A stretch of DNA of 64,000 nt from Algoriphagus litoralis (GCF_003259255.1 NZ_QGOL01000009.1:266848-330847), one strand, 5' to 3'. Shown: positions 9,373 through 17,444, counted from the stretch's first letter. Translations and numbers: made by a program. Notes: generated from the sequence alone by a model not told the origin.

Positions 9373-9864
9373 TCAAAAATCTGTTTCCGTATTTTCATTT
9401 GGGTTTGAACCTTTTTTTTCATTCGACAGACTTGATTTGTCGGCGTCATGTCCTGGACGATAGGGGTCATCCACTTCCCGGGTAGGCTCCTTGATAATGG
9501 ATCCTTCTTCATCTACCAAGTAATTGTTTTCTTCTTCTTCTTCAATCTCCTTGTACGGATCTGGTTGCTTTTCATCTTCAGGCAGATGACCTTCTGTGTC
9601 GGTGTGGATTCGATTGGGATCAGATACTTTTTCTACAGATCTGTCCTCCTGTTCTTGGTCACTGTCCTTTTTTTTGGAAGGAACTTGGTGATCATCCATT
9701 TTGCTGTTTTGAAAGAAATTTTGATGATTTTGATCCAAATGACGAAAGTATAATACACTATCGTAGTTACGCCTCCGATAGTGGCTTTGCGTGGCCACTT
9801 GATTTTTTGGAGCTTGATTTTCCAAAACAGCGGAAGAATCTGAATTTACGTTTGTAGTAGTCAT
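9373..9864 (-). CDS. Highly charged, probably disordered protein
   Basis: The 163-residue product from the ATG at 9864 has no signal peptide or hydrophobic core. Residues 1-55 are Asn/Gln/Tyr-rich and slightly basic. From about residue 57 (MDDHQVPSKKK) it becomes strongly acidic, with an IEEEEENN run and repeated DPY/DPN phrases such as DPYKEIEEEE and DDPYRPGHDADKS. This suggests an intrinsically disordered protein, possibly stress-related. I do not recognise the family. Uneven composition makes a shadow ORF possible, but the absence of stops and Bacteroidota-like composition favour a real gene. An internal ATG at residue 57 is an alternative start. Confidence 0.55.
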   Translation of the reverse strand: MTTTNVNSDSSAVLENQAPKNQVATQSHYRRRNYDSVLYFRHLDQNHQNFFQNSKMDDHQVPSKKKDSDQEQEDRSVEKVSDPNRIHTDTEGHLPEDEKQPDPYKEIEEEEENNYLVDEEGSIIKEPTREVDDPYRPGHDADKSSLSNEKKGSNPNENTETDF

Positions 9865-10206
9865 GGTTATTTGCTTTACGGTTCATAGAAAAGAAAACCA
9901 AAAGTCAATCCGAAAAAAGCCTCTGCCAGGAATTCCAAAGAAATCAGCCGATTTTGAATCGCTGGAAAAATAAATTATTAGAAATGATTTCGATTGCCGG
10001 GATAATTAAAGAATGAGAGGTGTGGAAAATTAACCCTGAATTCCACAGGATGGGAAAATACTGCACCATAACAGCTGTTTCCTTTAGAAGAAATTGGGAG
10101 AGACCCTCAATAAAGTCCACCTCACGATCACTGCGCTTGTCTACAAATCGAGGCCATTTTGACCAAGTGGCAGAGAAGCGGATAAACTGATTTCTTGTAT
10201 TGAGGA
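9865..10206. other. Intergenic region, nothing recognised
   Basis: About 340 nt between the acidic-protein gene and the terminator of the DUF2490 gene. It should carry the promoter of the acidic-protein gene near 9870-9920. I see no ORF of plausible composition and no RNA gene. Confidence 0.4.
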
Positions 10207-10237
10207 ATCAAAAACCCCTTCCCATAGAAAGGGATTT
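10207..10237 (-). terminator. Terminator after the DUF2490 gene
   Basis: On the minus strand AAATCCCTTTC-TATG-GGAAGGGGTTT (10212-10237) forms an 11-bp stem with two G-T pairs and runs into TTTTT. It lies 36 nt after the stop of the DUF2490 gene. Confidence 0.75.
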
Positions 10238-10272
10238 TGAATTCAGGTGCGGCAGATCTACTGATGCCTCAA

Positions 10273-10968
10273 TCAGAACGTATGATGAATACTAAATTGT
10301 GCTTGAGCTTTACTGTAGCTATCTACGGTCTGATTCATCCAGCCTACCTGAGTTCTTAGGTTGTCTTTGATTCCATATCCTAAACCCAGATAGGTTCTGT
10401 TTCTGTCGAAATACTGCACTGTTCTCCCATTACCGATGGATTTTTGCCCATTTATGAAAATTTCATTGTATAGCGCCAGATAGACAGTTTTTTTCTCCAG
10501 GGCGGTTTTATTCAGCGGGATATTGAGCAATACATTATACCGGTACCGGGTTCGAAAATCCTGATTTTCGACCCAACGCTGCTCATATCTAAACCGGTGA
10601 GTGAAGTAAAACCGTTCCCCGACTTTCTGGGGTAGCAGTGCCTCTTGGTAGATTCGATGTTCGATAGCATTTTCCCGGCTTTCACCAAATTCTCCAGAGG
10701 AGATAAAACCATACCCAAGCGTCAAGGTGACTCCTGTATTGACCGGCCGATAGGTGAGGCCGGTTCGTAGAAGCAATTGCTCTTTATCCGAGCCAAAATT
10801 CCAATAGCGAAATTGGTAATCACCCTGAATTCCAAACCTACTTTTTTCAAAGGGCTTGTTAAAGAAATACATGTACCATGCTCCCAGCTGGTCATCGTCC
10901 ACTTGCGTTTGTGCTTTGCTTGAAAAAATGGACAGTGACACTACGATCGATAGAAAGAGTTTTTTCAT
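10273..10968 (-). CDS. DUF2490 outer-membrane-type protein
   Basis: The 231-residue protein has a signal peptide (MKKLFLSIVVSLSIFSSKAQ) followed by alternating amphipathic strands with Tyr/Arg-rich turns (FGIQGDYQFRYWNF, FYFTHRFRYEQRW, RTRYRYNVLLN, YFDRNRTYLGLGYGI). It ends in an aromatic, FSIHHTF, as outer-membrane beta-barrels do. The opening DDDQLGAWYMYFF is typical of DUF2490. The function of the family is unknown. A small barrel in the outer membrane is inferred. It lies 111 nt upstream, on the opposite side of a long inverted repeat, from the carbonic anhydrase gene and may be expressed separately. Confidence 0.85.
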   Translation of the reverse strand: MKKLFLSIVVSLSIFSSKAQTQVDDDQLGAWYMYFFNKPFEKSRFGIQGDYQFRYWNFGSDKEQLLLRTGLTYRPVNTGVTLTLGYGFISSGEFGESRENAIEHRIYQEALLPQKVGERFYFTHRFRYEQRWVENQDFRTRYRYNVLLNIPLNKTALEKKTVYLALYNEIFINGQKSIGNGRTVQYFDRNRTYLGLGYGIKDNLRTQVGWMNQTVDSYSKAQAQFSIHHTF

Positions 10969-10984
10969 TTTTGGATAAGGTAAG

Positions 10985-11060
10985 GGCTATCTCAAAATGC
11001 TACTGGATCATTTACCTGTGACAAATTCAATTGTGAATGATTAGCGCTTTTGAGACAGCC
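10985..11060. repeat. 76-nt imperfect palindromic element
   Basis: The outer arms GGCTATCTCAAAATGC (10985-11000) and GCGCTTTTGAGACAGCC (11044-11060) pair over most of their length. Inner segments ATCATTTAC and GTGAATGAT pair as well, so almost the whole element folds into one long hairpin. It lies between the carbonic anhydrase and DUF2490 genes. There is no T-run after the stem, so it looks more like a MITE/REP-like extragenic palindrome than a standard terminator. Confidence 0.65.
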
Positions 11061-11079
11061 TCTTTTGATTTTAAATCGA

Positions 11080-11841
11080 TTAATTGGCAAATTTTGGTAA
11101 GCTTGTAATAGTCTCTTCGATAAAGTTGACATACCCTGTCTTCAGATCATATACCGCGCCTACGATCAAAACTTCGCCTTTTTCTGCCTTCCTGCTTAGG
11201 ACAGGCTCCAAGTTACGTAGCATCTTGACTTGCTCAATTACATTTTCACGAATGGCAAAATCCAAAGCCTCTGCTGGTGCAAGATTTGCTGCTTTTGCCC
11301 GAAGCGAAGCTGGTTTAATGGCATTGATCAGCGTGACTACATGCCCTGGAGGATTCTCAGGTAGTTTCATGGCAGCATCTACGGCTCCACAGGATTGATG
11401 ACCCAACACCACGATTAAGTTGGTCTTCAAGACAACTGTAGCATATTCAATAGTTCCAAAAGAGGCTTCAGCCATCACCTGACCGGCAGTTCTCGTGATG
11501 AAAAGATCACCTACCCCCTGATCAAAGATAATTTCATTGGGAACACGGCTGTCCGCACAGCCAATGATGGTTGCAAATGGGGCTTGTCCTTTTTCAGTGT
11601 TTTTGAGGTCAATATCCGCTTGCCTTGGCTTGACACTTTTATCTTCAGCAAACCTTCGATTTCCATAAATCAGCTTTTTTAAGCCATAATATGGGTCAAG
11701 GTATGCACTGTCACGATCTGCGAAATATTGGTTTTTCTCTAGTTTCAGCAGACTGTCTATGACGGTTTGTGCAGCTGCATTTCCGGAAAATGCAAGGAAT
11801 AACAGGACGCCAGCTACTGCTAGCTTTGAGTTTAGTTTCAT
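11080..11841 (-). CDS. Exported beta-class carbonic anhydrase
   Basis: The zinc-ligand motifs are clear: CADSR (Cys and Asp of the CxDxR site) and GHQSCG (His and Cys). The enzyme interconverts CO2 and bicarbonate. I chose the ATG at 11841 because it gives the signal peptide MKLNSKLAVAGVLLFLAFSGNAAAQ. The ATG at 11871 would place ten extra residues before it. A Sec signal on a beta-carbonic anhydrase implies periplasmic action, for example converting CO2 to bicarbonate near the membrane. The roughly 250-residue length is normal for the class with a signal. Monocistronic by layout. Confidence 0.92.
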   Translation of the reverse strand: MKLNSKLAVAGVLLFLAFSGNAAAQTVIDSLLKLEKNQYFADRDSAYLDPYYGLKKLIYGNRRFAEDKSVKPRQADIDLKNTEKGQAPFATIIGCADSRVPNEIIFDQGVGDLFITRTAGQVMAEASFGTIEYATVVLKTNLIVVLGHQSCGAVDAAMKLPENPPGHVVTLINAIKPASLRAKAANLAPAEALDFAIRENVIEQVKMLRNLEPVLSRKAEKGEVLIVGAVYDLKTGYVNFIEETITSLPKFAN

Positions 11842-12033
11842 AGAATGAAGATTAAATACTGTCTTACCCATTTAACAATCCATTAGTCAAAAATGGATCT
11901 TTGAGCTACTCTCTCTTAGGGTAGAAGTATTGTTTTTAGATAAGATTTAGCGATCGATGGATCATACAGGAATCCCGAAGAAGAATTCTAGAATGAAGCA
12001 ATCGAGATAAAATTGGAATTTATAGAGCTGGGC

Positions 12034-12348
12034 TTATGAGCAAAAAAAACACTCTGGAGGGAGATCAATAGCTAAAAAAGGGGAGTAGGACTTTTTCAAA
12101 ATATACTTGTCAGCATGTTTTAAAACTAACCCAAAACCAAAGCTTATACTTGGTTTTTTGTGGAAATAATTATCCAAATTTTCATCTTTTTCATTTTTCT
12201 CTTCCTCACTGTCAAAATCTACTAATTCAAAATGTCCAACTATTCCGGCATTCGAAAGACTATCAGCTCCTTTAAGTCCAATGGAGACTAAGAGACTTAG
12301 TGAAAAAAGAAGTACAAATGAATGAGATATTCGCAAAATCTGAGGCAT
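12034..12348 (-). CDS. Small membrane-anchored or exported protein, unknown
   Basis: This 104-residue ORF starts at ATG 12348. It has an N-terminal hydrophobic segment (SFVLLFSLSLLVSIGLKGA) that could be a signal peptide, then an acidic stretch (DFDSEEEKNEKDENLDN) and a C-terminal part ending PPECFFCS. Size and layout resemble the small exported protein at 2357-2695 (signal, polar middle, hydrophobic aromatic end), but I see no clear sequence identity. It lies alone between 190-nt gaps. Real but unassigned. Confidence 0.5.
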   Translation of the reverse strand: MPQILRISHSFVLLFSLSLLVSIGLKGADSLSNAGIVGHFELVDFDSEEEKNEKDENLDNYFHKKPSISFGFGLVLKHADKYILKKSYSPFLAIDLPPECFFCS

Positions 12349-12539
12349 TTACAACCAAACCTGAAATTTCAGATTTGGTTTGAGAACGGTATAAAAAAAA
12401 TTGATGAAGCCTCTAAAATCGATTGATTCTCAGAAGCCTCAATCTATTCACGCTCCTTGTGACAAAAAGGAAAGCGATAAACTCCTAAACCCGATTTCAA
12501 TCTTTTCAACTTTCAGATCCTGGAAACGGAATACGGCTC

Positions 12540-14096
12540 TCAATTCCCAAAAACCTCTTTTATAGCCTCCAAATAGCTGAATCCGTGCCCCTCTGTCGGT
12601 TCGATGTAATTGCCCTCCAGGTATTCGTTCCAGCAGCAGATCATCACCGTGTTGCCATTGGCCGGACGGTATTTCCTGGAGACTTGTTGGGCTTCTTTGA
12701 GTTTGGCGGTGAAGGAAGACTTGTCGCTATGGACTTTGTCTTTGTAGGGCTCAGAAGGGAATCCAGTCGATTGGGGCCAGGTACCTCCTGCAGGACGCAT
12801 ATCCCAGCCCATGGCCACGGGTACTTGGTATTCGAAAGTAGGATCTCCTTTGAACTTTTCGCTCCACATGTTCCAATGTCCTCTATATGTTTCCCGCATA
12901 TCGGCAAAGGAGCGATTGTCTTTTTCCATAAAGTTATGATAGACATAGGCGGTCATTCCTTCAAATCCCATCGACTTAAGTCGGGGTACAAATTCCTGTA
13001 AAAGCATGCGCTTTTGGTATTCTCCTCCTTCCCAGGGTTGATTTGGATTATTGGGTTTCCAGAGTGTGGGCAAACCATACATTCGCTCCCGCTCGAGCAT
13101 AGGTCCTGCCATCACTGCGATGAATTTGATTCCCGGCAGCCCAGATTTTTTGGCGGTAGCCTGAGAGAGCTCCAAGAGATCGTTTAAAGTCAACCCATAG
13201 TATGCAGCTCTAGATTCCGCATCTTGAGGAAAATAAAAATAGACCACGGGACGTCCATCCTCAGCCTTGAGGTAGTCTGCTCGGGAGAAATACTGATCAA
13301 TCCAGAGCTGGGTGATTTTTTGGTGCACTTGAAGATAAAGTTCTTTGGTAGGCTTTTCTCCTTCATAATTTGCCTTTCGAGCGAGTTCTTCAGGTGAGCC
13401 GATTTTCAGCCAGAGTTTCCAGCGTTCATCAGAATCATCACACCAATTGATGGCGAACTTCATTTGTTCTGCTTTCGGGAGTTTGGCGTTTTCTGCCAAT
13501 AGCACTTCCAACTGATCTCCCCATTCAACCAGTCCAGGCACTGCCACGCGACCATCCCGATTTGGATCAATTTTGCCTCCTTTGGGATAATAGATTTTTG
13601 ACTGGGGACCAAAGTAGAGATGGTGATAATAATGCCTTCCAAAAAACCAATCGTAAGCAAAAAAATCAATCCCGTAGCTTTTCATGAATTGAAGTTGTTT
13701 CCGCGCTACTTCTGGATCTGTCCGTTTGTAGAAGCCCTTGAGTTCTTTGATGGGTTTCCGGTTTAGATAGGGGCCTTCATAAGGATACTTGGAGTTGTAG
13801 ATCCTACCCTTAGGACCCCAAATCCCGGGATTCTGAAGGCTGGAACAGTTTTTAGGATCTTGGAGACATGACCAAAAGCTATCGCGGTCTACTGCGGGGT
13901 CAGGAGAAGTATTCCAAGAAGGCATAAAATAAACCCCAACCAATTCATCAGGATCATCATCGGAAAAAGCAACAAAGCTCGCCAAAGGATTTAATTCGGC
14001 AGTTTGGGTATGAATGGCCTCTGCTGTTTTCTTTTGGCAGGCGCAAAGTAACAACCCTATGAGGCAGGAAAAAAGAGGAATTAAAACCTTCTTCAT
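12540..14096 (-). CDS. GH71/GH99-like glycosidase-type lipoprotein
   Basis: The ATG at 14096 gives 518 residues with a lipoprotein signal (MKKVLIPLFSCLIGLLLCAC, Cys20); the ATG at 14126 adds ten residues before it. The mature protein contains VGVYFMPSWN, GIDFFAYDWFFGRHYY, KFAINWCDDSDERW, PVVYFYFPQD and a C-terminal VMICCWNEYLEGNYIEP. This follows the GH71/GH99-like (WbsX-related) TIM-barrel pattern, whose C-terminal WNEY..G...EP element is characteristic. Related enzymes act on alpha-mannan or alpha-glucan. The substrate here is unknown. Lipidation implies periplasmic or surface glycan processing, like the GH30 lipoprotein at the window start. Confidence 0.82.
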   Translation of the reverse strand: MKKVLIPLFSCLIGLLLCACQKKTAEAIHTQTAELNPLASFVAFSDDDPDELVGVYFMPSWNTSPDPAVDRDSFWSCLQDPKNCSSLQNPGIWGPKGRIYNSKYPYEGPYLNRKPIKELKGFYKRTDPEVARKQLQFMKSYGIDFFAYDWFFGRHYYHHLYFGPQSKIYYPKGGKIDPNRDGRVAVPGLVEWGDQLEVLLAENAKLPKAEQMKFAINWCDDSDERWKLWLKIGSPEELARKANYEGEKPTKELYLQVHQKITQLWIDQYFSRADYLKAEDGRPVVYFYFPQDAESRAAYYGLTLNDLLELSQATAKKSGLPGIKFIAVMAGPMLERERMYGLPTLWKPNNPNQPWEGGEYQKRMLLQEFVPRLKSMGFEGMTAYVYHNFMEKDNRSFADMRETYRGHWNMWSEKFKGDPTFEYQVPVAMGWDMRPAGGTWPQSTGFPSEPYKDKVHSDKSSFTAKLKEAQQVSRKYRPANGNTVMICCWNEYLEGNYIEPTEGHGFSYLEAIKEVFGN

Positions 14097-14163
14097 GGTG
14101 GTAAATTTTATTAAAACTAGTTTCAATATTTAAAATAAACCACTGATTCTCTACATGTTTTAA

Positions 14164-14712
14164 TCAAGTCAAGCTTTTCTTCATGATTTGAATTTGCCGG
14201 TACTGAGGAAAGACCCGCTCAAAATCCAACGTATAGGTCAGTACTTTTTCAAATCCTATTTTTTGATAAAACCGCATGGCCTGCGGCTGGCATTCCATCG
14301 CTTCCAGCCAGATCGCCTCGATGCCATTTTCAACAGCTACATTTTCACAATGGGCGAGAAGATGCTGAGCGATACCTTTTCCGTGAAAATCCGGATGCAA
14401 ATAAAGCCTGTGAAGTTTCATCGCATTCGGGATCTCCACTTCCCGTGGAGAAAAGGGGAAGTCATACTTTAGAATCCCGATTTTTCGATCCGACACTTCC
14501 ACAAAAAAGTAGTGGGTCAGGGATCTTTTGAGCTCTTTGTAAAGCGTGTGCGGATTGTAAATCAGATTGACATACCAATCTCCCTCATCCGTCCAAATGT
14601 ACCGATACCCCAAACGATACACTTCGTCCATTAGGGCAAATAATGTGGGTTGATCTTCTTTTTGAACAGGAGTTAAAACAAGCCTTAGCTGGGAATCAAG
14701 GGTGATTTTCAT
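14164..14712 (-). CDS. GNAT-family N-acetyltransferase
   Basis: The 182-residue protein has the GNAT fold signatures: a beta-strand stretch MKLHRLYLHPDFHGKGIAQHLL near residue 97, where HGKGIAQHLL is the acetyl-CoA pyrophosphate-binding motif A (Q/RxxGxG/A type), then NGIEAIWLEAM and the C-terminal MRFYQKIGFEKV. It transfers an acetyl group from acetyl-CoA to an amine, and the substrate is unknown. It lies between the glycosidase gene and a small gene on the same strand, with 19-nt spacing to the latter, so co-transcription with that gene is likely. Confidence 0.87.
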   Translation of the reverse strand: MKITLDSQLRLVLTPVQKEDQPTLFALMDEVYRLGYRYIWTDEGDWYVNLIYNPHTLYKELKRSLTHYFFVEVSDRKIGILKYDFPFSPREVEIPNAMKLHRLYLHPDFHGKGIAQHLLAHCENVAVENGIEAIWLEAMECQPQAMRFYQKIGFEKVLTYTLDFERVFPQYRQIQIMKKSLT

Positions 14713-14731
14713 TCCCGAAATTAAAAAAAAA

Positions 14732-15025
14732 CTACTTGAATTTTTCCATCAGTTCGGCTGTCATATCGTCCGAATATACCCCGTAAGAATTAACTACAAC
14801 GCCTTTGACTTTTCCGTCCAGAGATGATATGGCATATAAGATCGCTTCATCAGAGGGATTTGTGTTTCCTTCGAATCGAAAGGTCTTATCAACTTCAAAT
14901 TGAGACGGGAGCAGGCAGATATCGCCGCAGATCAAACTGTCAAATCGGATATTGAAATCTTCGGTATAGCCTTCTTTTCGGAGTTTTTCGAGAGTTTCGA
15001 CGAGTGTGGTTTCGTAGTGCTGCAT
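14732..15025 (-). CDS. Small conserved Bacteroidota protein
   Basis: The 97-residue protein reads MQHYETTLVETLEKLRKEGY..DFNIRFDSLICG then FEVDKTFRFEGNTNPSDEAILYAISS and GVVVNSYGVYSDDMTAELMEKF. Similar small proteins are widespread in Bacteroidota and are often labelled phosphoribosylpyrophosphate synthetase in databases. It is far too short for that enzyme and has no PRPP-binding loop, so I do not accept the label. The FRFEGxxNPxDExxLYAISS core is the recognisable family signature. No function known. Likely co-transcribed with the GNAT gene. Confidence 0.75.
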   Translation of the reverse strand: MQHYETTLVETLEKLRKEGYTEDFNIRFDSLICGDICLLPSQFEVDKTFRFEGNTNPSDEAILYAISSLDGKVKGVVVNSYGVYSDDMTAELMEKFK

Positions 15026-15056
15026 GGTTTTAAAAATTGGTTGCTATAGTTTACGA

Positions 15057-15500
15057 GGATAAGGGAAGAAAGTGCTATTTGCAATAATAACATTTGCCAC
15101 AACGTCTCAAAGGAATCAACAAGCAAATTGAGTGAAACGCTTTCCTAAATGGTTGGGCTGATTCTCCTCTAAGAGTAAAATTCGGGTTCAAACTTGGTGT
15201 AATTTTAGAGCCCTGCTTCCGATAACTATCGGGCCGGGCCTTTCGCAAAAAAGGTTTACAAAAGTTTTTTCTTGCGCCCGACCCTGTTTTGTTTTTCAAC
15301 CAAATTTGTAATTTGCTTATGATGAAAGACGCTATGAAAGTAGACCAATTGCATCCCGATAGCTATCGGGATGGTAAGGATATTAGGGTAGGACAAGGTG
15401 TTAAGAAATCTTCCCTTTGGAAGATTTTAACCTTGGGGCAGTATGCAGGGCGGGCAAACTTGACCCAGCACCTACATGGATTTCAGAAGTGCTAAGGTGA
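15057..15500. repeat. Repeat-rich junction with two CCCGATAG-type palindromes
   Basis: No credible gene is present. Two related palindromes occur: CCGATA-AC-TATCGG at 15219-15232 and a perfect 22-bp palindrome at 15352-15373 built on CCCGATAGCTATCGGG. Both translate as PDSYR in spurious short ORFs. The segment 15215-15290 also has GC-rich direct phrases (GGGCCGGGCC). It abuts the AT-rich islet that follows and looks like dispersed-repeat debris. Confidence 0.55.
15352..15373. repeat. Perfect 22-bp palindrome
   Basis: CATCCCGATAG and its exact reverse complement CTATCGGGATG abut without a spacer. The core CCCGATAGCTATCGGG shares its arms with the palindrome at 15219-15232. Confidence 0.9.
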
Positions 15501-15575
15501 TAGAGAGTAAAGGGGATTTCTTTCTAAGTAAAGGAAATATTTATCCCAAGTCAAATCAAAAATATTTTAATAGTT

Positions 15576-16016
15576 ATGATATTTAGTAAGTTCTATTTTA
15601 TTTTGTTTTTGTTTAATATTTCGTGCACCCAATATTCCAAGAACTGTATCGTTGACTTTCATTTTGATAGGCCAGATTATCCTTCTCCTGACGTTATTGA
15701 ATTAGTTATTCAAGTTGCTGATGAAAAGCTTTTTAAAGATATTGTTAACGGTGAGTTTAGATCTATTCATATTGATAAATTGACTGACCAAAACTTGAAG
15801 TATCATTTTCCAATTCCTAAAGAAGATGTTTTGAGTAATTTTCAATTTCGGTTGTATATCGAAACCTCATATTTTCATAAAAAATTAATTAATAGTTATG
15901 AGCTAGATAAAAGGTTAGAAGAACTTTTGAATACTCTTGAGGTTGTAATTTTTTTTAAAAATGAAAAAGTTATAATCGGATCTTGTGAATCCCTTTTGGG
16001 TGTATCAGGATCATGA
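15576..16016 (+). CDS. AT-rich islet lipoprotein, unknown
   Basis: The 146-residue product starts MIFSKFYFILFLFNISC, a lipoprotein signal with lipobox NISC at Cys17. The rest is a mixed alpha/beta sequence with no motif I recognise (IVDFHFDRPDYPSPDVIELVIQVADEK, FQFRLYIETSYFHKK, VVIFFKNEKVIIGSCESLLG). Codon third positions are strongly A/T, unlike flanking genes, which suggests transfer from elsewhere. The stop codon TGA lies within ATGATTAGGACT, a 12-mer repeated downstream of the next gene. It could be an immunity-type or orphan envelope protein; that is inference from the islet's character only. Confidence 0.6.
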   Translation: MIFSKFYFILFLFNISCTQYSKNCIVDFHFDRPDYPSPDVIELVIQVADEKLFKDIVNGEFRSIHIDKLTDQNLKYHFPIPKEDVLSNFQFRLYIETSYFHKKLINSYELDKRLEELLNTLEVVIFFKNEKVIIGSCESLLGVSGS

Positions 16017-16074
16017 TTAGGACTAGAAGGGGATTTATAGGTTTTATAGTTGAAACTGAATTGAATCAAAGGAA

Positions 16075-16461
16075 GTGATTTTAGTTTTTTATAAAGCTCT
16101 TTTTTATAAGTATTTTATTTGGCTAAAGCGGGTGTTTCCTAGTTATCTAGGTATCGAGGATACTGCGAGCTCCATTATTATAGGAACATTGTTTTATTTA
16201 AAAATCTTAGTTATATTTTTATGGATAAATAATTTTTTAATTAACTTCATCTATTTTAATGATACTGTTTTTTATCTTTTGTATCTTATCACCTTGATTT
16301 ATTTTTATATATTTTTGGTAAAGAAAAACTGGGAAGAGATTGAAAAAAAGTTTAAAAATAGCGAATATTTAGATACTTTTAAATGGACTGCCATTGGCAT
16401 AATCTATCCAATTCTTGTAATCTTTGTTTTTGTTAAAACAATAATTATTGTCCTAAATTAA
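16075..16461 (+). CDS. AT-rich islet membrane protein, unknown
   Basis: The 128-residue reading frame begins at a GTG (16075), preceded almost directly by AAAGGA. There is no in-frame ATG near the start. It contains three to four hydrophobic stretches (ASSIIIGTLFYLKILVIFLW, FLINFIYF..TVFYLLYLITLIYFYIFLV, TAIGIIYPILVIFVFV), with a short charged loop KKNWEEIEKKFKNSEY between the last two. It is an inner-membrane protein of unknown function. Composition is as AT-rich as its neighbours in the islet. It lies 58 nt after the lipoprotein gene and has a spacer related to that of the following gene. Confidence 0.5.
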   Translation: MILVFYKALFYKYFIWLKRVFPSYLGIEDTASSIIIGTLFYLKILVIFLWINNFLINFIYFNDTVFYLLYLITLIYFYIFLVKKNWEEIEKKFKNSEYLDTFKWTAIGIIYPILVIFVFVKTIIIVLN

Positions 16462-16467
16462 AATCTA

Positions 16468-16537
16468 GTTTTGAGTCCCCCACTTAACGTAGTATGGAAA
16501 TGATTAGGACTCGGTGTAATATAGAATTACAAATTCC
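16468..16537. repeat. Islet spacer copy 1
   Basis: This tail after the membrane protein gene runs from GTTTTGAG through CCCCCACTT and ATGATTAGGACT to CAAATTCC. The same order of blocks recurs at 17315-17395. The block ATGATTAGGACT (16500-16511) also occurs exactly at 16013-16024. Confidence 0.6.
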
Positions 16538-16564
16538 TTTCAGCCTCAGAAAAGACGATAGAAA

Positions 16565-17290
16565 ATGAAAGTAAATAAAGTGAAATTATTATTAACTATA
16601 TTTTTTATTTTAATAGGTTTTTACCTTTTTAGGAATAGATCTATTGATTCATCTAAAAAGATGGAATTAGCTGTTCTTCAAGATCTTGAGACAGATTTCC
16701 TATGGAGAACTTTGAGGTATATACCAGAGGATGTTTCTCGGAGATTTAACTTTAAGTTATTTGAAGAAAAAGGAAGAGAGAAAATATATTGTGTGGAGTA
16801 TTTCTATAAAAGTGTGTTCTTATCCTTTTATTTTGGAGTGTCTGAAGATGGGGATGTAGATATTATTAAAAATGGCTTTATCGTAGAGACAAAAAAGAAT
16901 TATCAATTATCCGATTTGATAACGATAAAAACATTTGACAAAGTGGCTAAAGTGTTTGATTGGTCAGAGTTAGAGATAAAGAATAATTTTTCTTTTTTTC
17001 TTTCGAGTTATTGTGATATTGAAAATAGTCACGTTTTAAGGAGTTTGGATGATTATGAGGATATTATTAGGTTGTTTCCTATAAAGGATAGAGATGAAAC
17101 TGTGCTTACCAATATATTGACTGAGGATAATATCATTGATGTTTTGAATAGTCAAAAAAATGATGATTTTTTTTTCTGGTATTATGATAAAGGGTTGTAC
17201 AAGTTCGTTTTTAATATAGATAATGGTGAGGTAAAAATGATTGAATCAAAGTTTATTGGAAATTTTGGGAATGAGATTGGTCATCTTTAA
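16565..17290 (+). CDS. AT-rich islet single-pass membrane protein, unknown
   Basis: The 241-residue protein has a Lys-rich N terminus followed by one membrane helix (LLLTIFFILIGFYLF), then a soluble domain with many Asp/Glu/Phe residues (EDVSRRFNFKLFEEKGREKIYCVEYFYKSV, VSEDGDVDIIKNGFIVETKKN, FDNGEVKMIESKF near the end). It is probably anchored in the inner membrane with a periplasmic domain. I do not recognise the family. Codon use is extremely AT-biased. It is the last of three islet genes, and its downstream spacer resembles that of the previous gene. Confidence 0.6.
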   Translation: MKVNKVKLLLTIFFILIGFYLFRNRSIDSSKKMELAVLQDLETDFLWRTLRYIPEDVSRRFNFKLFEEKGREKIYCVEYFYKSVFLSFYFGVSEDGDVDIIKNGFIVETKKNYQLSDLITIKTFDKVAKVFDWSELEIKNNFSFFLSSYCDIENSHVLRSLDDYEDIIRLFPIKDRDETVLTNILTEDNIIDVLNSQKNDDFFFWYYDKGLYKFVFNIDNGEVKMIESKFIGNFGNEIGHL

Positions 17291-17314
17291 TTACTGATTG
17301 ATTTTTAAATTGAG

Positions 17315-17395
17315 GTTTTGAGCTGGGATTAAAACCCCCACTTGGTATTATAGTGATATGATTTGGGTTATGTATATGATATAATTTCAAATTCC
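17315..17395. repeat. Islet spacer copy 2
   Basis: After the third islet gene the blocks GTTTTGAG, CCCCCACTT, ATGATT and CAAATTCC appear in the same order as in 16468-16537, with a 12-nt insertion (CTGGGATTAAAA) after the first block. The two copies are degenerate relatives. Confidence 0.55.
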
Positions 17396-17409
17396 CCCAA
17401 CATCAACCC

Positions 17410-17444
17410 AAAACAAAAAATCCTGCCTCCGAAGAAGCAGGATT
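17410..17444 (-). terminator. Terminator after tktB
   Basis: Arms AATCCTGC (17419-17426) and GCAGGATT (17437-17444) pair around a 10-nt loop. On the minus strand they are followed by TTTTTTGTTTT. It ends the transketolase operon. Confidence 0.85.

Noticed and set aside
14732..15025. Phosphoribosylpyrophosphate synthetase label for the 97-residue protein
   Set aside because: The protein is far shorter than the enzyme and has no PRPP-binding motif; the database label seems to be carried over by error.
15289..15495. ORF of 68 codons reading MFFNQICNLLMMKDAM...
   Set aside because: It passes through the perfect palindrome, which accounts for its HPDSYRDG phrase, and has no start signal or family; probably not a gene.
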